Shown here: positions 28,828 through 38,206 of the stretch, in pieces
How positions within the stretch are numbered: position 1 is the first letter of the stretch
Layout: the number at the start of each line of letters is the position of its first letter
Assembly: GCA_009377525.1 (NCBI GenBank)
Contig: WHTW01000007.1
Location: 34,711-98,710, forward strand
Reading direction: 5' to 3'
DNA: 64,000 bases
DNA from: Rhodospirillales bacterium
GTDB taxonomy: Bacteria > Pseudomonadota > Alphaproteobacteria > Reyranellales > Reyranellaceae
The notes under the pieces: generated by a model
Database searches by the model: none
What the model was told of the DNA's origin: nothing
What the model saw: only the letters and a program-made list of their open reading frames with translations
Program-made: the position numbers and the translations under genes

Positions 28828-29754
28828 ATGGCCGACACTGCCCAATTCGCGCCGGACTACGACGCGCCGATCGAGTACATGCGCCGCACGCGCGAGTACT
28901 ACCTGGCCCTTGGCTACGACAATCCGTATCGCTGGGCGCATTACACCGACGCGCCGTTCCAGCCTCTGAAGAAGAAGCTTTCCGACAGCACCCTGGCGCT
29001 GATCTCGACGGCGGCGCCCTATCAGCCCGACAAGGGCGACCAGGGGCCGGGGGCGGCCTACAACGCCGCCGCCAAGTTCTACACCGTCTATTCCGGCGAT
29101 ACCGCCGTCGACCACGACACGCGCATCTCCCACATCGGCTACGACCGCAAGCACGCCACGGCCAAGGATTCCAACACCTGGTTCCCCTTGCCGCTGCTGC
29201 GCGAGTTTGCGGGCCAAGGCCGCTTCAAGCTCGCCAAGCGCTTCCACGGCGCGCCGACCAACCGCAGCCAGCGCGCGACCTTGGAGACCGATGCGCCGGA
29301 GATCCTGGCGCGCTGCCGGCAGGACCAGGTCGATGCCGCGCTATTGGTGCCGACTTGACCCGTCTGTCACCAGACCGTGAGTCTGGTCGCACGATATCTG
29401 GAGCGCAACGGCATCCCCACGGTGGTCATGGGGGCGGCCAAGGACATCGTCGAGCATGCCGGCGTGCCGCGCTTCCTGTTCAGCGATTTCCCGCTGGGCA
29501 ATTCCTGCGGCAAGCCGCACGAGCCCGACACGCAGCGCTTCACGCTCGACCTGGCGCTCAGGGTGCTGGAAAGCGCCGTCGGCCCGCGCACCACGGTGCA
29601 GTCGCCGTTGCGCTGGAACGACGATGGCGACTGGAAGCTCGACTACAACAACCTCGAGCGCATGCCGCCCGAGGAGGTCGCCAAGCGCCGCGCCGAGTTC
29701 GACAAGGTGAAGCAGGTCGCGTTGCAGCAGCGGCAGAAATCCGGCGTGGCATGA
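28828..29754 (+). CDS. GrdB-like selenoprotein (glycine/betaine/sarcosine reductase B family), UGA = Sec177
   Basis: One frame runs 28828-29754 with a single in-frame TGA at 29356-29358. Read through, it is 308 residues with U177-P-V-C180-H. Proteins of this family that I know have C-P-V-C-H there, so the UGA replaces a redox Cys. Sequence on both sides fits one domain: YYLALGYDNPYRWAHY, AAPYQPDKGDQGPGAAYNAAAKFY and THGAPTNRSQR-like motifs before it; SLVARYLERNGIPTVVMG and DFPLGNSCGKPHEPD after it. A hairpin (29369-29387) starts 10 nt past the UGA. selD lies at 58046. ATG 28828 was chosen over GTG 28765, which lies next to a repeat. Clostridial GrdB makes acetyl phosphate; the proteobacterial role is unclear. 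The alternative is a nonsense mutation. Confidence 0.75.
29369..29387 (+). promoter_or_regulatory. Bacterial SECIS-like hairpin
   Basis: ACCAGAC-CGTGA-GTCTGGT: a perfect 7-bp stem and a 5-nt loop holding G-U. It begins 10 nt after the UGA at 29356-29358, close to the 11-nt spacing of the E. coli fdhF upper stem-loop. A few further pairs (29365-29367 with 29389-29391) extend it after one mismatch. It lies fully inside the coding frame, as bacterial SECIS elements do. Confidence 0.65.
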
Positions 29755-29756
29755 TG

Positions 29757-29854
29757 CTCAAGCCGGACCGCGGGCCTCCAGGCCCGCTCATGGCGGCGGC
29801 AGAGAAGAGGCGGGTGGGTCGCGGTCTACCGCGACCTTGGAGGCCTGCGGTCCA
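29757..29854. repeat. REP-type palindromes
   Basis: CGGGCCTCCAGGCCCG (within 29769-29789) and a second, GGTCGCGGTCTACCGCGACC, then GGAGGCCTGCGGTCC, run up to the start codon at 29855. Sequence style matches the REP clusters at 25549 and 63693. The ribosome binding site of the next gene (TTGGAGG) is repeat-derived. Confidence 0.65.
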
Positions 29855-31051
29855 ATGAGTGGCAAACCTTTCACTGGCGTAAAAATCCTCGACTTCACGC
29901 GTGTTCTCGCCGGGCCCTACGGCTCCTACCAGCTCGCACTGCTCGGCGCCGACGTCATCAAGGTCGAATCCCGCGAAGGCGACGACATGCGCTTTGGCTC
30001 CCGCGCCGACGACTGGGAGAAGCGCGGGCTGGCGGCGCCATGGGTCGCGGTCAACTCGGGCAAGCGCTCGATCACGCTCGACCTCAAGAAGCCCAGGGCG
30101 ATCGAGGTGGTGAAGCGGCTGGCCGCCAAGGCCGACGTGGTGATGGAGAATTTCCGGCCGGGCGTGATGGACAAGCTCGGTATCGGCTACGAGACGCTGA
30201 AGGCGGTCAATCCCAAGCTGATCTACTGCGCCGTCTCGGGCTTCGGCCAGGTCGGACCCGACCGCGAGACCGCGGCATTCGACGGCATGATCCAGGCGAT
30301 GTCGGGCCTGATGTCGATCACCGGCTTCCCGACCAATGGCCCGACGCGCGTGGGCTTTGCCGGCGCCGACGTCATGTCGGGCGCGACGGCCGCGCTGGGC
30401 GTCGCTTCGGCGCTCTTCCAGCGCACGCATACCGGCAAGGGCCAGCTGGTCGACGTCGCCATGATCGACGCGGTGATGGGTTATCTCGCCCAGCAATTCA
30501 CGGAGCATCTGATGACCGGGCGCGTCCACGAGCAGGCCGCCAACCGCTCGGTGACGCGCAAGCCGACCGGCGATCTCTACAGGACCAAGGACGGCTGGAT
30601 GGTGCTGGCGGTCATGACCGAGCCGCAGTTCCAGCGCCTGATGAAGGACATCGGCCGCGCCGATGCGCTCGCCGATCCGCGCTTCTCCGACTGGCCGGCG
30701 CGCATTGCCAACGACAAGGCGCTGCACGAGATCATCGAGGCCGAGCTCAAGAAGGAGACCTCGGCGACCTGGGCGGAGCGCTTCGCCAAGGCCGACGTGC
30801 CGGCTGGCCGGGTGCTCAGCATCCCCGAGGCCGTGCAGCTCGACCACTTCGACCGGCGCACGATCCTTCAGACGGTCGACACGCCGCACGGCCCGATCAA
30901 GGTCGTGGGCTCGGGCTTCCGCCTGGAGCATGGCGGCGGCTCGGTCGAGCGGCCGCCGGCGACGCTCGGCCAGCATACCGACGAGATCCTGCGCGAGGCA
31001 GGCTACTCGGATGCCGACATTGCCGGCATGCGCGCCGACAAGGTCGCCTGA
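29855..31051 (+). CDS. CaiB/BaiF family CoA-transferase
   Basis: 398 residues. GVKILDFTRVLAGPYGSYQLALLGADVIKVESREGDDMR (in pieces) is the class III N-terminus. The catalytic Asp is in AAFDGMIQAMSGLMSITG. The C-terminal GQHTDEILREAGYSDADIAGMRA is also standard. ATG 29855 was chosen because the extra residues upstream are repeat sequence. It differs clearly from the CaiB protein at 13821. The CoA substrates are unknown. Confidence 0.9.
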   Translation: MSGKPFTGVKILDFTRVLAGPYGSYQLALLGADVIKVESREGDDMRFGSRADDWEKRGLAAPWVAVNSGKRSITLDLKKPRAIEVVKRLAAKADVVMENFRPGVMDKLGIGYETLKAVNPKLIYCAVSGFGQVGPDRETAAFDGMIQAMSGLMSITGFPTNGPTRVGFAGADVMSGATAALGVASALFQRTHTGKGQLVDVAMIDAVMGYLAQQFTEHLMTGRVHEQAANRSVTRKPTGDLYRTKDGWMVLAVMTEPQFQRLMKDIGRADALADPRFSDWPARIANDKALHEIIEAELKKETSATWAERFAKADVPAGRVLSIPEAVQLDHFDRRTILQTVDTPHGPIKVVGSGFRLEHGGGSVERPPATLGQHTDEILREAGYSDADIAGMRADKVA

Positions 31052-31077
31052 GCTTCAGGGTCAGCGGCGGCCGACCC

Positions 31078-31536
31078 ATGCCGGTCCTCTACGAAGTCGA
31101 GCACGTTACCACGTACAGGTACGCGAGCCCCGTCGCCTTCGGCGCTCATCGCGCCATGTTCCTGCCGAGGTCAGGGCCCTACGGCCGCATCCTGAGCTAT
31201 TCGGCGACCACCAATCTCGCCTTGCGCGTTCGCTGGATCATCGACGCCCTGTCCAATGTCGTGACCTTGATCGACATCGACGAGCCGGGCGCAGAGCTCA
31301 GCTTCACCTTCCGGCTGCGCGGCATCCACTATGGCGTCGCCGAGGCCGAGGCCTTTCCGCTGGAGGCGCGGGCCGAAGAGGTGCTGGTGCAGCACACCCC
31401 GGATGAGTGGCAGGACCTCGCGGGCTATCTTCGCCCGCATGCCGAGGATGCCGACGGCAGATCCCGTGGCCGGACGAGGATCGTGATGAAGCCGTTGCGC
31501 GGGCTGTCGCCTGTCGGGGCGTCGTGTTGGTGTTGA
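31078..31536 (+). pseudogene. Transglutaminase-family protein, N-terminal fragment
   Basis: Residues 1 to about 128 (YEVEHVTTYRYASPVAFGAHRAMFLPR ... YLRPHAEDADGR) match the bacterial transglutaminase N-terminal region. The Cys-His-Asp catalytic domain that should follow is missing, and the last 25 codons look foreign. The break falls near 31460, just before the region carrying putative small RNA 2, so a deletion or insertion probably removed the rest. Confidence 0.7.
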
Positions 31537-31615
31537 AGGCAGTGCTGGCACCACAAGGAATGGCGTGATCGCCCGCTCGGCCCGCCAGTCGTGGGGTTCT
31601 ACAGAGCCCTAAAAG

Positions 31616-31637
31616 TCGCGAAAACGAAACGGGCGGA
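31616..31637 (+). promoter_or_regulatory. Recurrent intergenic box, copy 3
   Basis: TCGCGAAAACGAAACGGG followed by CGGA, 16 bp before the -35-like element at 31654. Same relative position as copy 1 ahead of its promoter. Confidence 0.4.
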
Positions 31638-31653
31638 CCCCGCACTACAGTTC

Positions 31654-31681
31654 GTGACATGAGATGGACTTGAGTTATAAT
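31654..31681 (+). promoter_or_regulatory. Sigma70-like promoter of putative small RNA 2
   Basis: GTGACA (31654-31659), 16-bp spacer, consensus TATAAT (31676-31681). Shares ACTTGAGTTAT with the promoter at 13347. Confidence 0.5.
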
Positions 31682-31687
31682 ATCGGC

Positions 31688-31797
31688 CTGTTGCGTTGCG
31701 TCCCCGCGTTGTCGCTCTATGCATCGTTGATCCGAGACCAAAGGTCGGGGCAGGCGCCGCTCGCGTCCTGTCCGGCCGCTTGCCTCCGGACGGGACG
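31688..31797 (+). ncRNA. Putative small RNA 2 (paralogue of 13382)
   Basis: Core TCGCTCTATGCATCGTT (31712-31728) identical to locus 1, followed by ATCCGAGACC (ATCCGATACC in locus 1). Then a 12-bp stem with one G-U pair (31764-31775 with 31786-31797). Beyond it lies a threefold GGAAACGCC repeat near 31920-31945, like the GGAAA run of locus 1. No protein frame is convincing. Transcription is inferred. Confidence 0.3.
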
Positions 31798-32051
31798 GGC
31801 TCGGGGCTCGGCTCACCGACGCGGCGATTCCGGTTGCGAAACTTGTGTAACTGTCCGAACTCGGAAGGAGGCCCAACCCATAGGGGGTACGATTTCAAGG
31901 GGCCACCAGGCTCTCTGTCGGAAACGCCGGAAACGCCGGAAACCTCTTGCACCGCTGACGGCACTGCATGCACCGCCCTGTGGCTTCTCAGCCAGCCGGC
32001 TGCCAACCGGTCAAAATCAACCGTGCCGTGGAACTAGTCTGGACCGGGGCA

Positions 32052-32217
32052 TTTTTACCAGCTGAGGCGCATACGAGATTGAGGCGGAACACCTCCATGG
32101 TGCGGACATTGATGCCGCGCGCCTGGGATGGATGGCGGTGCCGGGATGGCGCTCGACCAGCAGCGAGCGGATGCCGAGCCGCGACAGCAGCAGAGAGGCC
32201 ATCAGCCCCACCGTATG
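32052..32217 (-). pseudogene. Fragment of an FAD-dependent aromatic monooxygenase
   Basis: Minus strand reads VGLMASLLLSRLGIRSLLVER-HPGTAIHP, the FAD-binding Rossmann start of PheA/TfdB-type hydroxylases. After a one-base shift near 32120 it continues QARGINVRTMEVFRLNLV, the next conserved block. Both ends of the gene are missing. It is a clear relic. Confidence 0.75.
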
Positions 32218-32296
32218 TCATCGCGTTTTGCCCCTCGACTGCCCGACGAGGGCCGCATGATAAAGGACAGGCAGGCGAAGGAAAGCGAGCGGCCGG

Positions 32297-32998
32297 GTGA
32301 CGCGAAAATTGGAGGTCTTCAGCATCATCGCCGTGCAGAGCGTACTGCAGGCGCTGGTTCCGCTGTTCGAGGCAGACCACGGGTATCGCCTCCGCATCAC
32401 CTGGAATACCGCGCCCGTGCTCGTGAAGCGCCTGCAGGGCGGCGAGACGGCGGATGTGCTGATCCTCAATCGCGCCGGCATGGACACCATGACCCGCGAC
32501 ATGCGCGTGCGGGCCGGATCCGAGGTCACGCTGGCGAGCTCGGCCACCGCGCTCGCCGTCAAGGCGGGCGCGCCGCGGCCCGACATCTCGACACCGGAGG
32601 CGCTGAAACGGGCACTGCTCGCGGGGCGCGCGATCGCCTACAGCGATCCGGCGGCGGGCGGTGCCAGCGGCATCTATTTCGCCAAGCTGCTGGAGCGCCT
32701 CGGCATCGCGCGCGAGGTCAACGCCAAGACGAAGTATCCGCCGCCTGCCGGCCTGTGCGGCGACCTGCTGGTAGGCGGCGACGTCGACCTTGCCGTGCAG
32801 CAGAAGCCCGAGCTGCTGCAGGTTCGCGGCATCGAGATCCTGGGGCTGCTGCCTGGCGACCTGCACATGGTCACGGTGTTCGTCGCTTGTGTGGAAGCGT
32901 CGAGCGCCGAGCCCGCGACGGGCCAGGCGCTGATCGACTTCCTGCGATCGCCGGCCTCGGCGGCGGTGTTCCGCGCCAAGGGGCTCGATCCGGCCTGA
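32297..32998 (+). CDS. ModA-like solute-binding domain protein without signal peptide
   Basis: 233 residues starting at GTG 32297. LEVFSIIAVQSVLQALVPLFEADHGYRL, then GETADVLILNRAGMDTM, YSDPAAGGASGIYFAKLLERLGI and a C-terminal DFLRSPASAAVFRAKGLDP (in pieces) are the molybdate/sulfate type II periplasmic-binding fold. No export signal is present, unlike true ModA proteins, so it may be cytoplasmic or have lost its leader. The ligand is not evident. Confidence 0.75.
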   Translation: MTRKLEVFSIIAVQSVLQALVPLFEADHGYRLRITWNTAPVLVKRLQGGETADVLILNRAGMDTMTRDMRVRAGSEVTLASSATALAVKAGAPRPDISTPEALKRALLAGRAIAYSDPAAGGASGIYFAKLLERLGIAREVNAKTKYPPPAGLCGDLLVGGDVDLAVQQKPELLQVRGIEILGLLPGDLHMVTVFVACVEASSAEPATGQALIDFLRSPASAAVFRAKGLDPA

Positions 32999-33008
32999 CC
33001 GACCCGCG

Positions 33009-33120
33009 TCAGAAGCCGAGGCGCAGGCCGAGATTGAGGGCGTGGTTGTCGGTGCCCGAGCCGATGTCGCCGTCGTAGCGGAGATAGAGTTGCGTTGCGG
33101 TGGCGACGTTGGTGCTGGCT
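33009..33120 (-). pseudogene. Autotransporter beta-barrel end, relic
   Basis: Minus strand reads ASTNVATATQLYLRYDGDIG-SGTDNHALNLGLRLGF-stop. It matches the end of the autotransporter at 5083 (AGTTVAEATQLYLRYDGEV...NHTLNLGLRISW). Only the last two or three barrel strands remain; the frame upstream is unrelated. It is all that is left of a second autotransporter gene. Confidence 0.75.
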
Positions 33121-33208
33121 TGTACGTGCGCTGTTATTCCGAGGAAAGCGCCTGCCCGGAGCGAAGTCGAAGGTGACATTCGCTCGCGTCCCGACTTAGA
33201 CTGACATC

Positions 33209-35191
<1,983 letters not shown>

Positions 35192-35193
35192 TG

Positions 35194-35270
35194 TCTTCTT
35201 CTTACGGACCGCGCGCATCCTGCGCGCTCATGATCATGAGCGAGCGAGACGCTCGCGGTCCGGAAGACTA
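35194..35270. repeat. REP palindrome pair after thiC
   Basis: CGGACCGCGCGCATCCTGCGCGC, CATGATCATG at the centre, then GCGAGACGCTCGCGGTCCGG and GAAGAC. Two short hairpins in head-to-head order, with the same GGACCG/CGGTCC outer arms as the other REP copies. It lies between convergent thiC and the porin gene and could act as a bidirectional terminator. Confidence 0.75.
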
Positions 35271-36542
35271 ACGCCGCGTGCCTTTCCACGTCAGCTCATA
35301 GTTCAGGATCAGCCGGTACTCGCTGATCGCCGTCATGTAGTTCGTCTCGAACTGGTCGACGAAGGCGGCGCGGGCGCGCAGGTTGAGCGGCTTCAGCCAG
35401 TCGGGCGCCGACTTGGACGCGACCTGGTAGATCAGGTCGAAGTCGTACTCGTTGTTGCGGCTGAGCGGCGCGCCGGTGGCCGGATTGATGGCATTGGCGC
35501 CCATCGTCGCCGAGCCCATGAAGGTGAGCCCGGGGAGGTCGATGGCGGCGAAGTCGAGGATCAGCCCGACCTGCCAGGCGCGCTCGCCGGCGCGGTCGAA
35601 GTCCTTGGTGATCTGCTTGGTGTAGCCGATCCACTGCCCGTAGGGCGTCTGATACTGAAAGGCGCTGCCGGTCTGGGTGAACACGCCCCACAGCGTCGCC
35701 GGTCCCCAGATCAGCTCCATCTTGCCGCCGGCCGCGAAAGTGCCGAGTGGCTTGCCCGTCAGCAGGTTCAATCCGTTACTGCCCTGGACCATGAACTGCC
35801 CGGAGAACCTCGCCTTGAACGAGCCCGTGATGGGTAGGCCGACGACGATGTCGTTGTAGTTCGAGGTCAGGATGTCGGGCACGTAGTAGATCGACGAGCG
35901 CAGGCGAAGCTTGTCGATGTCGCCATACTTCACCGAGCCCAGCCACATGCCGGCCGTGACGTTGGCAGGCGCTCCGGCTCGTGCGGCCATGTTCACGAAG
36001 TAGGGCACGCCCTTGAACTTCATGGCCGCGACATGCCCCGCGAAATAGCGAACACGGCCGAGGTCGCCGCTCAGCGCATAGGCCTCGAAAGTATTGGGGA
36101 TCATGCGGTCGTCGTTGGGATTGACCTCCAGCTCATCGAGGAGCTGGCGATAGCCGGTGAAGGTCTGGCCCTTGGCGCGGAGCGAGGCGTAGGCTTGGCC
36201 CAGGGTGAAGAAGCCATGCTGGCCGGGTGCAAGAAGCTGCGTGCCGTCCGTCGTCGGCGGCGCCCATAGCGGCTGGGTGGTGTAGCCGACGGCGCCCATC
36301 TGGAAGGTGTCGTAGAACCAGCCGGTCTTCAGCCCAACCCAACCACCGCCCGCCCAGGCCGCATCGTTGGGCGGCGCAGGGTTGGTGCGATCCAGGAAGT
36401 AGCTGCGGAAGTGGAGGACCGCCTCGGCATCGTCATGCAGGAAACGCTGCAATTCGTCGCGCAGGGTTTCAGCGCGGGCAGGCGAAATTGCTGCTGCAAG
36501 CAGGCAAATCAGCAACCAGGACCGAAAGATTCCCCGCCGCAC
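35268..36542 (-). CDS. OprD-family outer membrane porin
   Basis: 424 residues with a signal peptide ending PARAE. Then the OprD-like N-terminus (DAEAVLHFRSYFLDRTNP), AGGGWVGLKTGWFYDTFQMGAVGYTTQPLWAP, ARFSGQFMVQGSNGLNLLTGK and a final strand YRLILNYELTWKG. In the family these are substrate-specific 18-strand channels for carboxylates or basic amino acids. Start codon is GTG 36542. Confidence 0.8.
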   Translation of the reverse strand: MRRGIFRSWLLICLLAAAISPARAETLRDELQRFLHDDAEAVLHFRSYFLDRTNPAPPNDAAWAGGGWVGLKTGWFYDTFQMGAVGYTTQPLWAPPTTDGTQLLAPGQHGFFTLGQAYASLRAKGQTFTGYRQLLDELEVNPNDDRMIPNTFEAYALSGDLGRVRYFAGHVAAMKFKGVPYFVNMAARAGAPANVTAGMWLGSVKYGDIDKLRLRSSIYYVPDILTSNYNDIVVGLPITGSFKARFSGQFMVQGSNGLNLLTGKPLGTFAAGGKMELIWGPATLWGVFTQTGSAFQYQTPYGQWIGYTKQITKDFDRAGERAWQVGLILDFAAIDLPGLTFMGSATMGANAINPATGAPLSRNNEYDFDLIYQVASKSAPDWLKPLNLRARAAFVDQFETNYMTAISEYRLILNYELTWKGTRR

Positions 36543-36722
36543 GACGCGGACGATACCGTCACTCGATTACCGATTTGCTGAGGATTGGCGCAATCGGGAG
36601 CGACCTTTTCACCCGATCGCACGTCGATGACAGCATCGCCTGCATTTTAGGGCGACTGGACAAGCAGTGGTATGGCGGCCACTTCCTGCCCCTACCCTTG
36701 GCCCCTTCTGGAGCCTCAAAAG

Positions 36723-36740
36723 TCGCCAAATCGAAACGCG
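36723..36740 (+). promoter_or_regulatory. Recurrent intergenic box, copy 4
   Basis: TCGCCAAATCGAAACGCG, identical to copy 2, located 28 bp before the -35 element of the RND operon promoter. TGGAGCCTCAAAAG precedes it. Confidence 0.4.
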
Positions 36741-36768
36741 ATGTCAGTCGACGACCGGAGTAATGTTC

Positions 36769-36797
36769 TTGATAAATTCATTGACTAAGGTTATTAT
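36769..36797 (+). promoter_or_regulatory. Sigma70-like promoter of the RND efflux operon
   Basis: TTGATA (36769-36774), 17-bp spacer, TATTAT (36792-36797). It is a close match to consensus in an AT-rich patch, about 120 bp ahead of the first gene. A nearby TTGACT is an alternative -35. Confidence 0.55.
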
Positions 36798-36918
36798 CGG
36801 CGATGCGTGTCATGGCCTATCCTTGCGCCCCTCGAACCGGCGGGGGAGACTCCGGCGATTCGGTCCGTATTGGTTAGCGGCAAGCGCGCTTGGGACTTAA
36901 ATTAGAGACAAGGAGACG

Positions 36919-38193
36919 ATGAAAAGGCTGCGCACCCTGCTCGGGATCGGCGTGGGGCTCGCCATTGTTGCGGGTGCCGGCTGGTATATTTCGCAAACCG
37001 GAACGGCAACGCCAGCTCGGCAGGCCCGCTTTGGCGCCGGAATGCCCACGCCAGTCGGGGTCGCCGCCGCGCAAAAAGGCGAAATCCCCGTCGTTATCAG
37101 GGCCTTGGGCACCGTGACGCCGCTGCACACCGTCAACGTGAAGACGCAGATCGCCGGCCAGCTTCTCAAGGTCGAGTTCAAGGAAGGCCAGATGGTCAAG
37201 CAGGGCGATTTGTTGGCCCTGGTCGATCCCAGGCCCTACGACGTCGCCCTGCAGCAGGCGATCGGCCAGCAGCAGCGCGACGAGGCGCTGCTCAAGAACG
37301 CCCAGACCGACCTCGAGCGCTACAAGAAGCTGGTCGCTCAGGATTCGATCGCTCGCCAGCAGCTCGACACCCAGCAGTCGCTGGTCCGCCAGTACGAGGC
37401 CGCCCTGGTGATCGACCAGGCGGCGGTCGACGCCGCCAAGCTCAACGTCGCCTACACCAGGATCGTGTCGCCGATCACCGGCCGCATCGGCCTGCGCACG
37501 GTCGATCCCGGCAACTTCGTGTCGATCAGCGACGCCACCCCGATCTGCATCGTCATCCAGATCCAGCCGATCTCGGTGCTGTTCACCATCCCCGAGGACA
37601 CGCTGCCCATGGTGCGCGAGCGGCTGAAGACCGGCGCCAAGCTCGAGGTCCGCGTGCTCGATCGCGCGCGGAAGAGCGAGCTCGCGGTAGGCAGGCTCGA
37701 CGCTCACGACAACCTCATCGACATGACGACAGGCACGGTGAAGCTGCGCGCCGTGTTCGACAACAAGGACGATACGCTGTTCCCCAACCAGTTCGTCAAT
37801 GTCCGCCTGCTGGTCGACACGGTGAAGGACGCGACGGTGGTTCCGGTCGCCGCCATCCAGCGCGGCCAGCCCGGCACCTTCGTCTATCTCGTGAAGGCCG
37901 ATGACACGGTCGAGATCCGCGTCGTCGAGCTCGGCGCGTCCGACGGCGAGAAGGTGCAGATCGTGAAGGGCGTGCAGCCCGGCGACCAGGTCGTGATCGA
38001 CGGCACCGACCGGCTGCGCGACGGCGCCAAGATCCGCCGACCGGGTGCGGCGCCGCGCGCCGCGGCGGGCCCGCCGGTCGCCGCCGCACCTGATTCCCGG
38101 CAAGGCGGCGGCCAAAACCAGCAGCAGAGGCGGCGTCAGGCCAATGGCGGCGGTGGCGCCGGCGGCGCGACCGCCGCGCAACCCAACCAGTAA
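36919..38193 (+). CDS. mdtA: RND efflux periplasmic adaptor (MdtA-like)
   Basis: 424 residues. An N-terminal membrane anchor ([18 protein letters not shown]) is followed by a lipoyl/barrel-sandwich half, [44 protein letters not shown] (in pieces), and an alpha-hairpin rich in Q and L. The second lipoyl half is [25 protein letters not shown]. The tail is Ala/Gln/Gly-rich and low in complexity. AAGGAGA precedes the ATG. It is the first of four genes for a tripartite multidrug pump. Confidence 0.93.
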   Translation: MKRLRTLLGIGVGLAIVAGAGWYISQTGTATPARQARFGAGMPTPVGVAAAQKGEIPVVIRALGTVTPLHTVNVKTQIAGQLLKVEFKEGQMVKQGDLLALVDPRPYDVALQQAIGQQQRDEALLKNAQTDLERYKKLVAQDSIARQQLDTQQSLVRQYEAALVIDQAAVDAAKLNVAYTRIVSPITGRIGLRTVDPGNFVSISDATPICIVIQIQPISVLFTIPEDTLPMVRERLKTGAKLEVRVLDRARKSELAVGRLDAHDNLIDMTTGTVKLRAVFDNKDDTLFPNQFVNVRLLVDTVKDATVVPVAAIQRGQPGTFVYLVKADDTVEIRVVELGASDGEKVQIVKGVQPGDQVVIDGTDRLRDGAKIRRPGAAPRAAAGPPVAAAPDSRQGGGQNQQQRRRQANGGGGAGGATAAQPNQ

Positions 38194-38206
38194 TTCTGGC
38201 CGCGAC

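Larger units (their letters stand above)
31537..32296. other. Intergenic region of decayed and non-coding sequence
   Basis: 760 bp without an intact gene. It contains box copy 3, the putative small RNA 2 locus, a GGAAACGCC triplicate, and a fragment of a flavin monooxygenase on the minus strand (32052-32217). Frames on the plus strand are short and resemble nothing known to me. Confidence 0.6.
36543..36918. other. Intergenic region ahead of the RND operon
   Basis: 376 bp between divergent porin and efflux genes. It contains box copy 4 (36723-36740), a sigma70-like promoter (36769-36797) and about 115 nt of untranslated leader. Nothing coding is supported. Confidence 0.6.

Noticed and set aside
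29355..29754. Downstream half of the UGA gene as a separate gene starting at GTG 29377
   Set aside because: It lacks a ribosome binding site, lies in the same frame as the upstream half, and the joined protein matches one family across the UGA.
31920..31950. CRISPR-like array from the GGAAACGCC triplicate
   Set aside because: Three 9-bp units directly adjacent with no spacers; it is a short tandem repeat.
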